From the NCBI GenBank assembly GCA_947650365.1, contig OX393549.1, forward strand, positions 25,854,709 to 25,918,708: 64,000 bases of DNA. The letters are read 5' to 3'. The notes beneath the pieces are model-generated. The model was given only the letters and a program-made list of their open reading frames with translations, ran no database searches and had not been told where the DNA came from. The translations under genes and the position numbers were made by a program. Shown in pieces: positions 1-12,285 of this stretch (positions are counted from its first letter, which is position 1; each line of letters opens with the position of its first letter). Origin of the DNA: Chamaelirium japonicum (taxonomy: Eukaryota; Streptophyta; Magnoliopsida; Liliales; Melanthiaceae).

Positions 1-368
1 TGTGTTGATTCATTGTGTAAATACATAGCTTCAAACCTAAGAATTTCTGGGAAGGATACTGGCTTCAAACCTAAGAATGCGATTTTCCTTGAATGAACTA
101 TACAAATACATAGCTCATATTGTGCTCATATTCATTTGCAGGGAGGTTTATGCAGTTTAAATTGTTGGTCCTTTTCCTACTGCTGTTACAAATCTGCTGG
201 ATCTGACAAGGCTGTAAGAATTGTCCTCTTTTAGTCTTTGTGTGATAGTTCTGAGTGCTTAAGACACTTAGTGAGTTGATTTTCAAATTGCTGAGAAAGA
301 ACTCCACCCTGGACATAGCATGCACTGATCACTTATTGTTCCAGAATGCATCGAATCATACTGTTATT
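1..368 (+). repeat. Left inverted-repeat arm of the MULE
   Basis: This stretch is repeated as its reverse complement at 24,677-25,044. By eye there are about 8-10 differences, including a short indel near 311. Similarity fades at 353-368, where GAATCATACTGTTATT is the last shared run. The outer limit is not visible. Confidence 0.85.
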
Positions 369-1163
369 GCTGATATATATAAAATACATAGGTAGTTAAG
401 TCGTGAAGCTGTAAGCCTATTGATGTGGGCATCACGTAGCGTAGTGTAACTGTGCAATATAAATACTTAGTTTGTTTTATACCTAAGTTGATATCTGGTT
501 TATGGACTTCTTATGCCTCTTATTAATCCTGATGAACTAAACTATACATCGCATAGCATAGTGCCATATACATGCTTAACTATTGTTTTTTTATTACAAT
601 GTTGATTATAGTTTATGGATTTCATATGACCTTTATCCTATCTTAGTTATCATTATGAAATTCATTGAGGCCTTCATGTCGGTGTTATTTTAGATGGTGA
701 TTTATTACAAGTGCAACAATTACACAATAAGACAGATTTGGTAGATTTTTTCTTCTGATCGTATTAAACAACACATAGATTTAGTCCTTCAGTTCATGGG
801 GACACTAAGGTACAAAAAAACCCTTTAGATGCAAACGTATCTCTCTATGTTGTTATTATATAAATATAGGATGCATGCTTGGTCTTTTATGCATACCATA
901 CAAATTTATGTTGATGGTTTGTGCTTCTGATACTGATACTCTTTATGGTACGGCATTTCAATCCATAAATACTAAGTTTGATGGAAAACTTTCATATATA
1001 ATTCTAGTTGGCAAGCACGTGCGTTGCACATGCCCATTGGAAAAACGTTCCTAGCAAATCTTTTTTTAGAAAGGTTTACATCTGTAGTTTCATATATAAT
1101 TCGTCATGGGTAGTTACACACTTAACTAATAAATAATTTTTATCTTCTTTCTATGAACTAGGA
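369..1163. other. AT-rich spacer between inverted repeat and transposase
   Basis: No open frame of note. It probably holds the transposase promoter and leader, but I see no single convincing TATA box among many AT-rich stretches. The length (about 795 bp) nearly equals the distance from the right arm to the GRF gene start once element 2 is removed (about 809 bp). Confidence 0.5.
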
Positions 1164-3597
1164 ATGGAAGAACAATCTTCTACTAAGATATATAATCCAC
1201 AAGTTGCAGATGATCTGAAACCGAAAATAGGGCAGGAATTCAATTCAGTAAATGATGCATATGCCTTTTACAATGCATATGCAAAGGAGGCTGGATTTAG
1301 CATGAGAATGGATTCAAGTAAATGAAGAAATAAAGAATTAACTTGGAAACAATTTGTTTGCTTCAAGGAAGGTGATACAGACGATACATATCAGAAAAAA
1401 AAATTTAAAAAATATTGATCAAGGAGAATCTGAAAGAAACAGAGGAACGATATGTGTAGGCTGTAAAGCAAGGCTCAGTGTTGTGAAACGAGAAACAAAT
1501 TGGATTGTTAGTAAATTTATTGAAGCACATAACCATATACTTGCAACTCCAAGAAAGGTACATTTACTAAAATCACATCAAAATGTTTCAAATGCAAAAA
1601 AAGTTTTGGCAAGACAGTTTACTGAGTCAAATGTATCAACCAGTCAACAAATCAGGATTATGGAAATTGAAGCTGGTGGAATTGAAAATATTGGATGCAT
1701 TGGGAGAGACTTAAGAAACTATGAAAGAGATTTAAGAGAAGAACTGAAGGGACACGATGCAGATATTTTATATGAGTATTTCACTTCAGAAAAAGAAAAG
1801 AACCCTTCATTTTATTTCGAATTTGACCGAGATGAAGATAATAGAATGACCCGCTGCTTTTGGGCTGATTCCACATCAAGACGAGCATACAGTTTTTTTG
1901 GTGATGTAGTCGTGTTTGAAACGACATACAACACCAATAAGTACAGTATGATATTTGCTCCATTGTTGGGAGTTAACCACCATGGTCAAACAATAATATT
2001 TGGTTGTGGTTTTTTAAATGATGAGACAACCGAGTATTTTGTTTTGTTGTTCAAGCAATGGCTTCAATCTATGATAAAAGGTCCACCCAATATTATTATC
2101 ACTGACCAAGATCCAGCAATGGCAAAGGCAATCGCTGAAGTTCTTCCTCATACCTTCCATCGCTATTGTATTTGGCATATCAAGAATAAGTTTTCTGAGA
2201 AACTTGGACTAATCAACCATCGAGATTACTATTATTATTTTCAGTCTAGTGTGTGGAATTCTGACACTACTGAATAATTTGAAGCGAGCTGGAAGTATAC
2301 ACTGCAAAGGAGTTCATTGCAAGATCATGTTTGGTTATCCATAATGTATGAATTGCGTGACAAATGGGTTCCTATCTATATTAATCATATATTTTCTGCA
2401 GGGATGTCAAGCAGTCAGAAAGCTGAAAGCTCTCATTCTTTTTTTAAGAAGTATGTTTCTAAGAACAATTCATTAATAGATTTTGTCACACGTTTCAACA
2501 TAGCAATTGGGCATCAACGACATCAAGAGTTGATTTCTGATCATATCGACATTAATGAAAAACCAAAGCTGAAATCTTTATTTCCTATAGAAAAACAGAT
2601 GGTTGGTGTGTACACCAAAAAGATATTCAGAATTTTTCAAAACGAGTTGTTTGAAGGTAATGCCTATTTTTTAAAGCATGTTTGGGAAGATGAAATACAG
2701 TGTGTCTATACAGTTGAGAGGGCAGAGGAACAGAATTCGAAGGTACAACAGCTTGTTTTTTTATAAAAGTTCAGATATTGCAAGATGTGGATGTCGTTTT
2801 TTTGAGTTTGAAGGAAGCCCATGCCGGCACATTTTAGCATTTCTTCGATTGAAGCAAGTATTATATTTATCAAATCAATATATCTTGCATAGATGGATTA
2901 GAAACGCAAAAGCTGGAAGAATATGGGATGGAGATGGTGTTGAACTTAATGATATTTCAAATAAGTCAGTAATGTCCAGACATGCGAAGTTGTCACAGCT
3001 GTGTTCTATTGTTGTTGATGAAGCATCTCTCTCAGAAGAAGGAACAGAATTTTTTAGAACGACAATGCAATCTGTCCATGAAAAAATTAAAGATCTTAAT
3101 ATAAGCAGTGGTGTTAGTGGAAAAAGAAGTATGAGTATTCCTGAGAATCGGATAATGAACGACCCACAACAGGTAAGGGCAAAGGGTTGTGGAAGTAGGT
3201 TGAAGTCATCCAAAGAAAAGGCAATGAATAAAGAAGGTGGTAGGCGTTGTCGTGGATGTGGACTACATGGACAGTCACATGATAAACGAAATTGTTCATT
3301 GCTAAATAATCAGTAAGAACTTCATTTTCATTATTTACTTCATTATGTATACTTTATTTGATTCAAAATGTATAGTTATGTGTCACTTTTATTTTTTGTA
3401 GATTTAATATAAATGACGATAATGAATCTTTAGATGAATCGCAACAATCTGATGCCAGTCCACTTACAGGTAATCTAAAGTTGTATATCTTTTTAATCCC
3501 TCAAAATAAAAAAGTTGTTTATTTTTTAATGCCGCTCCAATATAATTATTATATTTTGTATATCTTTTCAGGATTGGATTTTGATGGATCTTATTAG
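1164..3597 (+). pseudogene. FAR1-like MULE transposase, inactivated
   Basis: In life this would bind MULE ends and cut and paste the element in the nucleus. Visible in order: a FAR1 N-terminal domain (from about 1,230, with DAYAFYNAYAKEAGF, then a Cys/His part ending EAHNH at about 1,537); a MULE transposase core at about 1,910-2,210 (TTYNTNKYSMIFAPLLGVNH, then IITDQDPAM); a SWIM zinc finger CxC...CxH (CGCRFFEFEGSPCRH, about 2,787-2,831); and a C-terminal zinc knuckle CRGCGLHGQSHDKRNC at about 3,250. Two 3' introns have good sites (3,313-3,401 and 3,470-3,571) and keep frame to a TAG at 3,595. Breaks: TGA near 1,323, a frameshift near 1,390, TAA at 2,275 and a frameshift in a T run near 2,757. 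The first catalytic Asp of the usual FDTTY motif is Glu (FETTY). Confidence 0.88.
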
Positions 3598-5259
3598 GAG
3601 CTGAGAAAATCATCTCAAGTAGCATGTGGTGAGAGTTTTCTAATGTTGTTATTACAGTCTGTGGTTAGAAAATCATCTCAAGTATGCAACTTTAAGTTGG
3701 TTGTTCTCTAAATTGTCGTTGTTATATGTATTTGATAATACAATCTTTTTTTACAAGGGTTGCTACTCAAGATGGCATGGGTCGCTGCTCAATGTGCTGT
3801 CATTGTAATGTCTTAGTGCAATCTTCAGAATGTGACGAGGCCTAACTCTGTATAATGGGTTTGGATTTGATAAGTGGTTGTTTAGTGAGATTATTATTTT
3901 TTGCATTGTGATGTGTCATTGTGGTTGTGTAGTGAGATCCTAACTCTATGTAATGTAATGTGATGTGTCCAATAGTTTGGTTGTGTTTGGTGGATGGATG
4001 AAATGATGCTTAGTGAATTGATATTTGGTGTAGAGAGTTGATTACTGTTATTTAACCTTATTATTTGATAGAGTAGAGAGTTGATTATTGTTATTCATTT
4101 TAATTATTTATTTGATTAAGTTGTGATCAAGTAGTGGTGACAGCTGTGGATGGTCTTGGGTTCCCTATGCTTTTCTTCTTTCTACCATGCAAAGGAAGCT
4201 TGCATGAATGGGGGAGGGGAAGAGAACCCATAATAACAGAGGGAAAGTAATGTAGAAGAAACCAAAGGATGAGGTTGGTGGAGCCCTTACCCAATGAAAA
4301 AAAAATATGCGCATCAGAAAAGACTGGGTTTTCAGTCATGTTTTGCTTTATGTAAGTTGGGTTTTCAGTCATGTTTTGCTTTATGTAGAAGTAATTCTGC
4401 CTTAATGCACAAGAAATGCATAGCATTTAGTTGATCTTGGTTTGTTGATACTCATTCTTTTATCATTTCTATATTTGTTCTATCTTGAGCCTTATTACTA
4501 ACTTCCTTTTCTACTTAACCTTTTTGCAGTACTACTTAAAGACGGGAACACGGTGGACACGGTGGCTGTATGTGTCCTAAGAAGGGAGTTGTTGCTGACG
4601 GTAATGAACTGATCAGCCAGACTATTGTAACTCATAGCAATTCCTTCTAACTTATCGAAACTGAATCACAACCGTCCGTTGCCCCTATCTCTGACTAGCG
4701 AGTCGCACTCTACCCCGGCCGTATGCAAAAGAACGGATGTGATTCAGTTTTGACCCCAACCTATCTCTTAAATGTGATGGTAGAATCTTGATCTTCTGCC
4801 CACATGCTCCCAACCCAATTGCATTTATGGGAAAATCAGTTATTGATTTATCTGCTGGATTTTTTTAAAAAAAAAATTATGTTATTGATTCCTGACTGAA
4901 AATGCTCTTAGGTGGTGGTCTGGGGTCAAATTATCCTGGTCCATTGTGAGTATAAACGCTGTCCAGAATTTTCTAATCTCGTTTTTGACGTTCCAATCCT
5001 ACATTGGAATCAATTTCCGACTGTGGCAGATTCACGATTCTCGTTCTTTTTCATCTTAATTGCAGGCATCGAAGTTTACGTCCGATGGCGGCGAGCGGCG
5101 GCGCTGGACTTTACAAGTTGGTCTGTGATTCGGTGCAGTTGTATGTAGGGGAGCATTTGTATCATTTGCTGCTTTGAGAGCTCCGACCTTTTCCTTTGTC
5201 TTTTCTTATTTTTTTGAAAAACCAAGGTAATCAATTCATGGCTCCCCAGACCCAACAAA

Positions 5260-5450
5260 TTGAGAATGGATACAATTGTTACTCCCTTGGCCACTGTCAA
5301 CATCCCGCTGGACACGGTGGCTGTATGTGATGCCATCTCATGAATTCTTTTTTATTTTAAGTTTTTGTTGCTAATTTGGTTGTGGCATGGACCTGTGTTT
5401 GTGCAGGATCCCAAGAAAAAGGAGGAGCTTGCAGCTTGGGAAGCAGATCT
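5260..5450 (+). pseudogene. SCAMP-like gene fragment captured in the MULE
   Basis: An exon end reading ATVNIPLDTVA stops at a GTATGT donor (5,323). After an intron ending TTTGTGCAG comes an exon reading DPKKKEELAAWEADL (from 5,407). This order resembles the cytosolic N-terminus of plant secretory carrier membrane proteins, where an IPLDT-like motif precedes a lysine-rich coiled coil (KKKEKEL...EAEL). The transmembrane part is absent. The acceptor region is duplicated just downstream (5,448-5,475). Resemblance is judged from memory of the family and the fragment is short. Confidence 0.35.
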
Positions 5451-6417
5451 GTGTTTGTGCAGGATCCCAACGGGAAGCATGCTCTGAGAAATCAATGTAG
5501 TCTGGATTTTACCCTTATTACCCAGATTTTATATATTCAAATGCAAACGTATTCATCCTTTCGATTTTTTTTTTGGGTTGTCTTTCAGCTTTGGGCTCGG
5601 CAACTGTGACCCATCAAGTGACAGCAAAGGGGAAGGGTGAAAGCAAAAGGTGATATGTAGTTTTTGCATCGCTTTTCAAAGATGTGGATTAATTCTCATC
5701 AATTAAGTACTGAATAATGCACCGGATTTTCTCTGTAATTCCTAATTAGGTCTTTGAGGAGGAGATCCAGTGATTTGAAAAGTGAACTAAACGAGCCTAC
5801 CGTTTATTTGTTCGAGATAGAGGATGTAGAATACCCGATCCGTTCGCTAGCCGTCAACGACAAACAAAGCTCCGATTGGGCGGACTCTTCAGCTCCTTCG
5901 ATTTCAAATGCTAGTTAGAGCTTTTTTAAAGAACTGAACTGAAGGACATAGTGGACCCCTTCAGAATCGGAGAAGGTCTATTGGAAGGCTGATGCGAAGG
6001 GCGACTGAGATGGCCAATTGTTACAAGGAAGGGCCTCTCAATACCAAACTGTGAAGACGCAAATGAGTGGATGGAATCTGCAGTGGTTAGAGTTGGTGTT
6101 AGGAGTTAGCCTGATGAGTTGATATTGGTTTAAATTGCTAGTAAGCCTAGTATGTGATAATGGTAAGGTGTTTTGTAGATTTGTAACAATGATCTCTAGA
6201 TCGTTTGTTATTTCTCAAAAAAAAAAAGAGAAATAATGCAAATGAAATAGAGTAGCCTAATGCAATTTTATATGGTTTAAGTTGATGCTGAGGTTATTTG
6301 ACTAATCTGGTAATCTTCGAGAAATTCTCCCATCCTTACTTTGCGACGGAGATAATACTGATCATGTCTGTTGTGATTAAAGCTGATGTTGGCGGGTTCA
6401 TAATGCACTAAAATGTT

Positions 6418-6510
6418 CCTGGTCAACAGTTTATACTCCTGTACATTCGCCAACAACTCCTGGTCAACAGTTTATACTCCTGTACATTCGCCAACAACTC
6501 CTGGTCAACA
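6418..6510. repeat. 43-bp tandem repeat, about two copies
   Basis: The phrase CCTGGTCAACAGTTTATACT and its following sequence is repeated directly, with a third partial copy. Confidence 0.85.
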
Positions 6511-7061
6511 GTCTCAAGTATGCAACTCTTGTGCCGAGCCACGGTTTATTCGTTCTGTACATAGCTGAAGAAGCTGTTTGCTTCTTCGGTATGATATCCT
6601 CCATCGTACAGGTTGAAAGTGTACTAATTTTTATGACATTTTTCTGGTATAATAATGTGAGCTTGACAGAAAAAAAAATTTATGTGTTCCTATGGATTTT
6701 TTTTCCCTGTTTTAGATGTTCCACCCAAGAGACATTATATCAGGTTGAGAGTGGGGTCGAGAAAGTCAGTTTAAGGTTATGCATGACTAAGGATTTTGGT
6801 TCCCGACTCGGGGTGGCTTAACCGCCGATAAGCCGCCGCTACATGGGAAGCTGAGGAGAGAGAAAATACAGCACTCTGTCCATGTCTAGATGTTGCATGT
6901 CCACGTCTAGATACCCGACCCGGGGGATAATCTCTACTCTAAAGAGAAAGGACCTTATGAAAAAATTTCATTAATACCCCGGGTAGAATAATTTTAGGAG
7001 CAAAATAAAAAAAAATTAAGAATATTGAAAGCATAATGGTATATTTTTAGACCCCTGTACT

Positions 7062-7063
<2 letters not shown>

Positions 7064-7122
<59 letters not shown>
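7064..7122. repeat. (CT)n microsatellite
   Basis: Uninterrupted CT dinucleotides over about 59 bp. Open frames crossing it are artefacts of the repeat. Confidence 0.98.
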
Positions 7123-7126
<4 letters not shown>

Positions 7127-7562
7127 CATGTGCAGAATTAGTTTGGAGAAATACAAGCAGCTCAAAGCAGTCATATGGGGATGGCCCTCCATTCCACTCT
7201 GCCAAACATTGTAAGGGTGCAGGGCTGCTTCTGCCCTCCATTCCACTCTGCCAAACATTGTGGTGCGAGGCACACCCCTGTGCCGGTGGATATGGTGCTG
7301 GTAACGGGTACGGCGGTGGCTACGGTGTCTCAAAACATTGTTTTGCCTACTGAACTCAACTGGTGGGGGGACAATTTTGGCGCGCCTTACAAAGATGTGA
7401 AAAATGAGAGATAAAGAGCCATCATTCATTTACAAAAGATACATCATTAAGTCAATCCAATTCATGTCCATAAACATTCCATAAACATGGGATTACAAAG
7501 GATACAACAAAAGGATTACAAAGTAAAATCTTACGAGAAAGTATTATCCACATGATACAACA

Positions 7563-7724
7563 TTAAGTGGGTATGAACAACAATAACAGACTGAACAAAG
7601 AAAAAATCACAACACCTAGGATCTTCATCATTAGTGCTTGTTTTGCTTCCAAGGCTTCTACTCGACGAAGTAAACCATCATGAGATTGTTCCGTTGTATG
7701 TTCTTCATTAACAAACATTGGGTC
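7563..7724 (-). pseudogene. GRF zinc-finger/TM protein, C-terminal half (split by element 1)
   Basis: Reading leftwards from the element 1 target site, the frame continues from the N-terminal half at 14,677-14,844. It starts DPMFVNEEHTTEQ, then a short heptad-like stretch (LLRRVEALEAKQALMM), then a hydrophobic C-terminal segment of about 16 residues (ILGVVIFSLFSLLLLFIP) and stop at 7,563-7,565. Small plant GRF proteins commonly have this order of zinc finger, coiled coil and tail anchor. The tail suggests insertion into an endomembrane; that is inference. The split gene cannot make the whole protein now. Confidence 0.72.
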
Positions 7725-7729
7725 GCACC

Positions 7730-8353
7730 TGTGGGGGGAAATTTCCGAGCCGCCTTGATCGGAAACCCCGCCCCACAGCCTTGATTGAATGTTGATGATT
7801 TGTATATAGAGAGATTAAAATTAGAGAGTATAGACGGAGAGAGAGAGTAGAGAGTGTTGGCACAAGAATTGTTGACGGAGTTTGGCCTTACGACCTACGT
7901 CTCCGGGCGAGAGGTGCCACCTGATCTTCACTATAATATGAATATGGAGGGTTGAGCATTCTCTCGACAGGCCAAGAGAAGCTTCTTACAATGTGTTTGC
8001 ACGGAGAAATTAGAAGAGAACAAGAAGGGGAGAATTGAGCTCTAGCACTTGCTCTGGAATCCTCCTCCCCTGATTGAATGACCAAACCCCTTCTCCTGGA
8101 TGCCTTGGGGGTCCTTTTATAGCGTAGGCACGTGCCCAATATGGCAGTGATGACGTGGTGATGATGACGTGGCACTGGTTCTGGGCCTCCTTGCTGGGCC
8201 CTTATTGGGCCGTTGTTCGGGCCCAATAAGGGGGAGGGCTTGATCTGCGAGCCCCGTAGAGTGGGCCCATGAACCCGGGCGGGCTTACCCACTTGGGCCA
8301 TTGCGCGGGCCCATGCCGCTCTGATCCGGTCCGGTACAATTTTTGCACCCACA
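7730..8353 (-). repeat. Element 1, 3' LTR
   Basis: 624 bp, matches the 5' LTR with scattered substitutions and an extra 15 bp near 8,150 (a duplicated ATGACGTGG phrase). The TATA-like CTATAAAAGG is at 8,113-8,122. Confidence 0.92.
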
Positions 8354-8439
8354 GTTACCCCCTCCCAGTCGGGTCAGGACCCCCGGGGTCGGCTGGGATT
8401 CCAAGGTGCAAACGCCTTAGGATTCTGGCATGGTTGGCA

Positions 8440-9170
8440 AGGGCCGTCGGTGTCGTGGATCGTATTAGTAGAGTCTCCTTCTGCCGATGCCGAGACCCTT
8501 TTGGCGCGAGCCCAAAAGTCTCGGTTTTACAAGTGGGCGTTTCCGAAAAAACAGTGTGTTTTCCAACCGAGAAGATACCGAGAGGGTATTGAGACCCTTT
8601 TGCCTTTTCCCGACCGAGAGGATGCCGAGACTCCTTTGCCTTCTGCCGACGCCAAGACCCTTTTGGTGTGAGCCAAAAAGTCTCGGTTTTGCGAGGAGGC
8701 GTTCTCCAAAAATTAGTGTATTTTTCGACCGAGAGGATACCGAGACCCTTTTGCCTTTTCCCGACTGAGAGGATGCCGAGACTCCTTTGCCTTCTGCCGA
8801 CGCTGAGACCCTTTTGGTGCGAGCCAAAAAGTCTCGGTTTTGCGAGGAGGCGTTCTCGAAAAATTAGTGTATTTTCCGACCGAGAGTATACTGAGAGGGT
8901 ACAGAGAGGATACCGACCGAGAGTATACCAAGAGGGTACCGAGACCCCTTTCCCTTTTCCCGACCGAGAGGATGCCGAGACTCCTTTGCCTTCTGTCGAT
9001 GCCGAGACCCTTTTGGTGCGAGCCAAAAAGTCTCGGTTTTGCGAGGAGGCGTTCTCGAAAAATTAGTGTATTCTCCGACCGAGAGTATACCGAGAGGGTA
9101 CCGAGACCCTTTTCCCTTTTCCCGACCGAGAGGATGCCGAGACGCCTTTCTTTTTGTTTCCTTCTTTTCT
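8440..9170. repeat. Element 1 tandem array A (about 155-200 bp unit, four copies)
   Basis: Four copies of a unit beginning GCCGAGACCCTTTTGG and containing AAAAAGTCTCGGTTTTGCGA, at about 8,488, 8,649, 8,803 and 9,001. CCGAGA and TCTCGG inside each unit can pair. Open frames in this array are by-products of the repeat. Confidence 0.85.
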
Positions 9171-9294
9171 TTGCTTGTGTTGTATACAGGTGAACGGGGC
9201 AAGGCAAGAAGGGTGCGGGTTCGTGCACGAGTAGGAGCCGACTTCTTTTTTTTTCTTTTTTTTTTGCCTTGCTTCTGTTGGTGACGTCGATCTC

Positions 9295-10000
9295 CCCCCG
9301 TTAGAAACCAAGAGGTAGATTGTTGTTGATGCCGACGCACCCCCCCTCTCAGTTTTTTGAAGAGACCGAGGGGTGGGCTGAGGATGACGCCATGCACCCC
9401 CCTTCTCGGTTTTCTGCGAAACCAAGGGGTGGGTTGCTGATGGTGTGCCGTCACCCCCTCCTCATTTGGTTTTTGTGCGAAACTGAGGGGTGGACTGCTT
9501 GTTAAAACCGACACACACCCCCTCTCGGTTTTCGGTCGAAGCCGAGGGGTGGACTGTAGCTGATGCCAACACCCCCTCCCCTCTCAATTTTTTGCGAAAC
9601 CGAGGGGGGGCTGCTTGTTGACGCCGACACACACCCCCTCTCGGTTTTCTGACGAAACTGAGGGGTGTGCTACTGATGGTGTGTCGTCACCCCCCTCCCC
9701 ACTCGGTTTTTGTGTGAAACCGAGGGGGGGCTGCTTGTTGATGCCAACACACACACCCTCTCGGGTTTCTGACGAAACCGAGGGGTGTGCTGATGGTGTG
9801 CCGTCACCCCCTCCCCACTCGATTTTTGTGTGAAACCGAGGGGGGGGGGTTGCTTGTTGATACCGACACACACCCCCTCTCGGTTTTCTGACGAAACCGA
9901 GGAGTGTGCTGCTGATGGTGTGCCGTCACCCCTTTCCCACTCGGTTTTTATGCGAAACCAAGGGAGGGCTGCTTGTTGATGCCGACACCCCATTATTGGG
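9295..10000. repeat. Element 1 tandem array B (CTCGGTTTT...AAACCGAG hairpin repeats)
   Basis: About ten imperfect copies of a unit of roughly 60 bp. Each contains a short inverted repeat of the form CCTCTCGGTTTT ... GAAACCGAGGGG. Copies alternate in two or three subtypes, so a higher-order period of about 120-190 bp is likely. Confidence 0.8.
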
Positions 10001-10494
10001 GCTGCTAGAAGAGGCCAAAAAGTGTCAGTATTGAAAATAGTGTGTTTTTCGAATTTCAGTCCCATTTGAAACCGACACTTTTTCGGTAAAACGCTGGTGC
10101 ATGGGGATGTCAGCGAGGGACAATGCTATATTTGAGGGGGCTTCTTAGAGATAATCTAGAATGACACCACGTGATGGCCAGCCAGTCTTCACCCAATGTA
10201 CTACTGCACCTGGTTACTGTATTCGCCAGGTACTACGGTCACGTGAGGGTGTTGACTTGGCCAGGATCAAGGAAGCACCATTTTATCCCGTGTTACCCAC
10301 CGTCGACTGCACCAGTGTGGAGACACGCACTGACAGAGTTAGACCAACCACCCCCTGACCGGTTTGGAACCGTTAGTCGTCGAGAAAAGGTGATGGCCAG
10401 TGACAATCTGATGCTTGGACCTGAGTGACAAGACTAAGCTTGGACTTTCGATCGAATGCCAATACGTCGACGACGATGTCTCGGACTTTATCTT

Positions 10495-11350
10495 TATGTG
10501 TCAAGGGTAGGGCCTTGGTATTATAGAGTGTCGAGGTGTTGGTCGCCTCGGACTTTGTCTTCGAGTGCCAAGGGCTGGGCCTTAGGCTTGTAGAGTGCTG
10601 AGGCGTTGGTCGCCTCGGACTTTGTCTCCGAATGCCAAGGGATGAGCCTTGGGCTTGTAGAGTGCCGAGGCATTGGTTGCCTCGAACTTTATCTTCGAGT
10701 GCCAAGGCGTTGGTCGTCTCGAACTTTGTCTTCGAATGCCAAGGGCTGGGCCTTGGGCTTGTAGAGTGCCAAGGCGTTGGTCGCCTCGAACTTTGTCTTC
10801 AAGTGCCAAGGGCTGAGCCTTAGGCTTGTAGAGTACCGAGGCATTGGTCGCCTCGGACTTTGTCTTCGAGTGCCAAGGGCTGGGCCTTGGGCTTATAGAT
10901 TGCCGAGACATTGGTCACCTCGGACTTTATCGTCGAGTGCCAAGGGCTGGGCCTTGTGCTTGTTGAGTGCCAAGGCGTTGGTCGCCTCGAACTTTGTCTT
11001 TGAGTGCCAAGTGCTGGGCCTTGGGCTTGTAGAGTGCCAAGGCGTTGGTTGCCTCGGACTTTGTTTTCAAGTGCCAAGGGCTGGGCCTTGGGCTTGTAGA
11101 GCGCCGAGGCGCTGGTCGCCTCGAACTTTGTCTTCAAGTGCCAAAGGTAGGGCCTTGGACTTGTAGAGTGCCGAGGTGTTGGTCGCCTCGGACTTTGTCT
11201 TCGAGTACCAAGGGCTGGGCCTTGGGCTTGTAGAGTGTCGAGGCGTTGGTCGCCTCGGACTTTGTCTTCGAGTGCCAAGGGTTGGGCCTTGGGCTTGTAG
11301 AGTGCCGAGGTATTGGTCGCCTCAGACTTTGTCTTTGAGTACCAAGGATG
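10495..11350. repeat. Element 1 tandem array C (67-bp unit, about 12 copies)
   Basis: The unit has the core GGGCCTTGGGCTTGTAGAGT followed by GTTGGTCGCCTCGGACTTTG. The period is 67 bp by count. Because 67 is not a multiple of three, the array is unlikely to encode a repeated protein. Confidence 0.9.
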
Positions 11351-11429
11351 TCTCCTTGAACTTGGTGCATGTCAAAGCGGCGACGCCTGCCTTGGACTTA
11401 TTCTCATCGCCTCGGATGAGTATAGTTGA

Positions 11430-12110
11430 TAGCTTAGCTTGACCTGGATTGTCAGGAGCATTTTTATTGGACTTTCGCCTTGAAAGGGCGTAGCCGAATT
11501 GCCTTTGAGCTTCCGACTTGAACGGACGGAATCGAAGGTCTTTGGTTGACCTGGGTTGCTAGGAGCCTTTTTATCGGACTTTAGCCTTGAGAGGGCATAG
11601 CCGAATTGCCTTCAAACTTTCGACTTGAATCGGTAGAATCGAAGGTCTTTGGTTGACCTGGGTTGCTAGGAGCCTTTTTATTGAACTTTAGCCTCGAGAG
11701 GGCGTAGCCAAATTGTCTTCGAGCTTCCGACTTGAATGGGCGGAATCGAAGGTCTTTGGTTGACCTGGGTTGCCAGGAGCCTTTTTATCGGACTTTAGCC
11801 TCGAGAGGGCGTAGCCGAATTACCTTCGAGCTTCCGACTTGAATGGGCGGAATCAAAGGTCTTTGGTTGACCTGGGTTGCCAGGAGCCTTTTTGTCGGAC
11901 TTTCGCCTTGAAAGGGCGTAGCCGAGTTTCCTTCGAGCTTCCGACTTGAACGGGCGGAATCAAAGGTCTTTGGTTGACCTGGGTTACCAGGAGCCTTTTT
12001 ATCGGACTTTAGCCTCGAGAGGGCGTAGCCGAATTGCCTTCGAGCTTCCAACTTGAATGGGTGGAATCGAAGGTCTTCGATTGACTTGGGTTGCCAGGAG
12101 CCTTTGTTTT
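11430..12110. repeat. Element 1 tandem array D (107-bp unit, six to seven copies)
   Basis: The unit starts GTTGACCTGGGTTGCCAGGA and recurs at 11,545, 11,652, 11,759, 11,866, 11,973 and 12,080: exactly 107 bp each time. Confidence 0.93.
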
Positions 12111-12285
12111 ATTATGCCTTAATATGGTGGAATCGAACTTCGAGTGATTTGATTTTGAGAAAAAAGAGATACTTTATTGATACAACAAACTGGCGGTTAC
12201 ACTTTTTCAGAAGTTGCCCAGCGGACGTTACGATTATGCATCCATGCATTACATTGACTTTCTTTCTCCACTGTTGCTGCCTTTC

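Larger units (their letters stand above)
3598..7063. other. Internal MULE region, no intact gene
   Basis: Mostly AT-rich. It contains a near-tandem copy of a 30-bp phrase around TTTTCAGTCATGTTTTGCTT (about 4,330-4,390), SCAMP-like exon fragments (5,260-5,450), an exon-like open stretch at about 5,774-5,918 with no recognised product, and a 43-bp tandem repeat at 6,418-6,510. The short phrase GGACACGGTGGCTGTATGTG occurs at 4,554 and again at 5,311, pointing to internal duplication of captured sequence. Confidence 0.5.

Noticed and set aside
8355-9514. Repetitive frames in several phases inside element 1
   Set aside because: They are by-products of tandem arrays A and B. Unit lengths are not consistent multiples of three and the encoded peptides have no domain.
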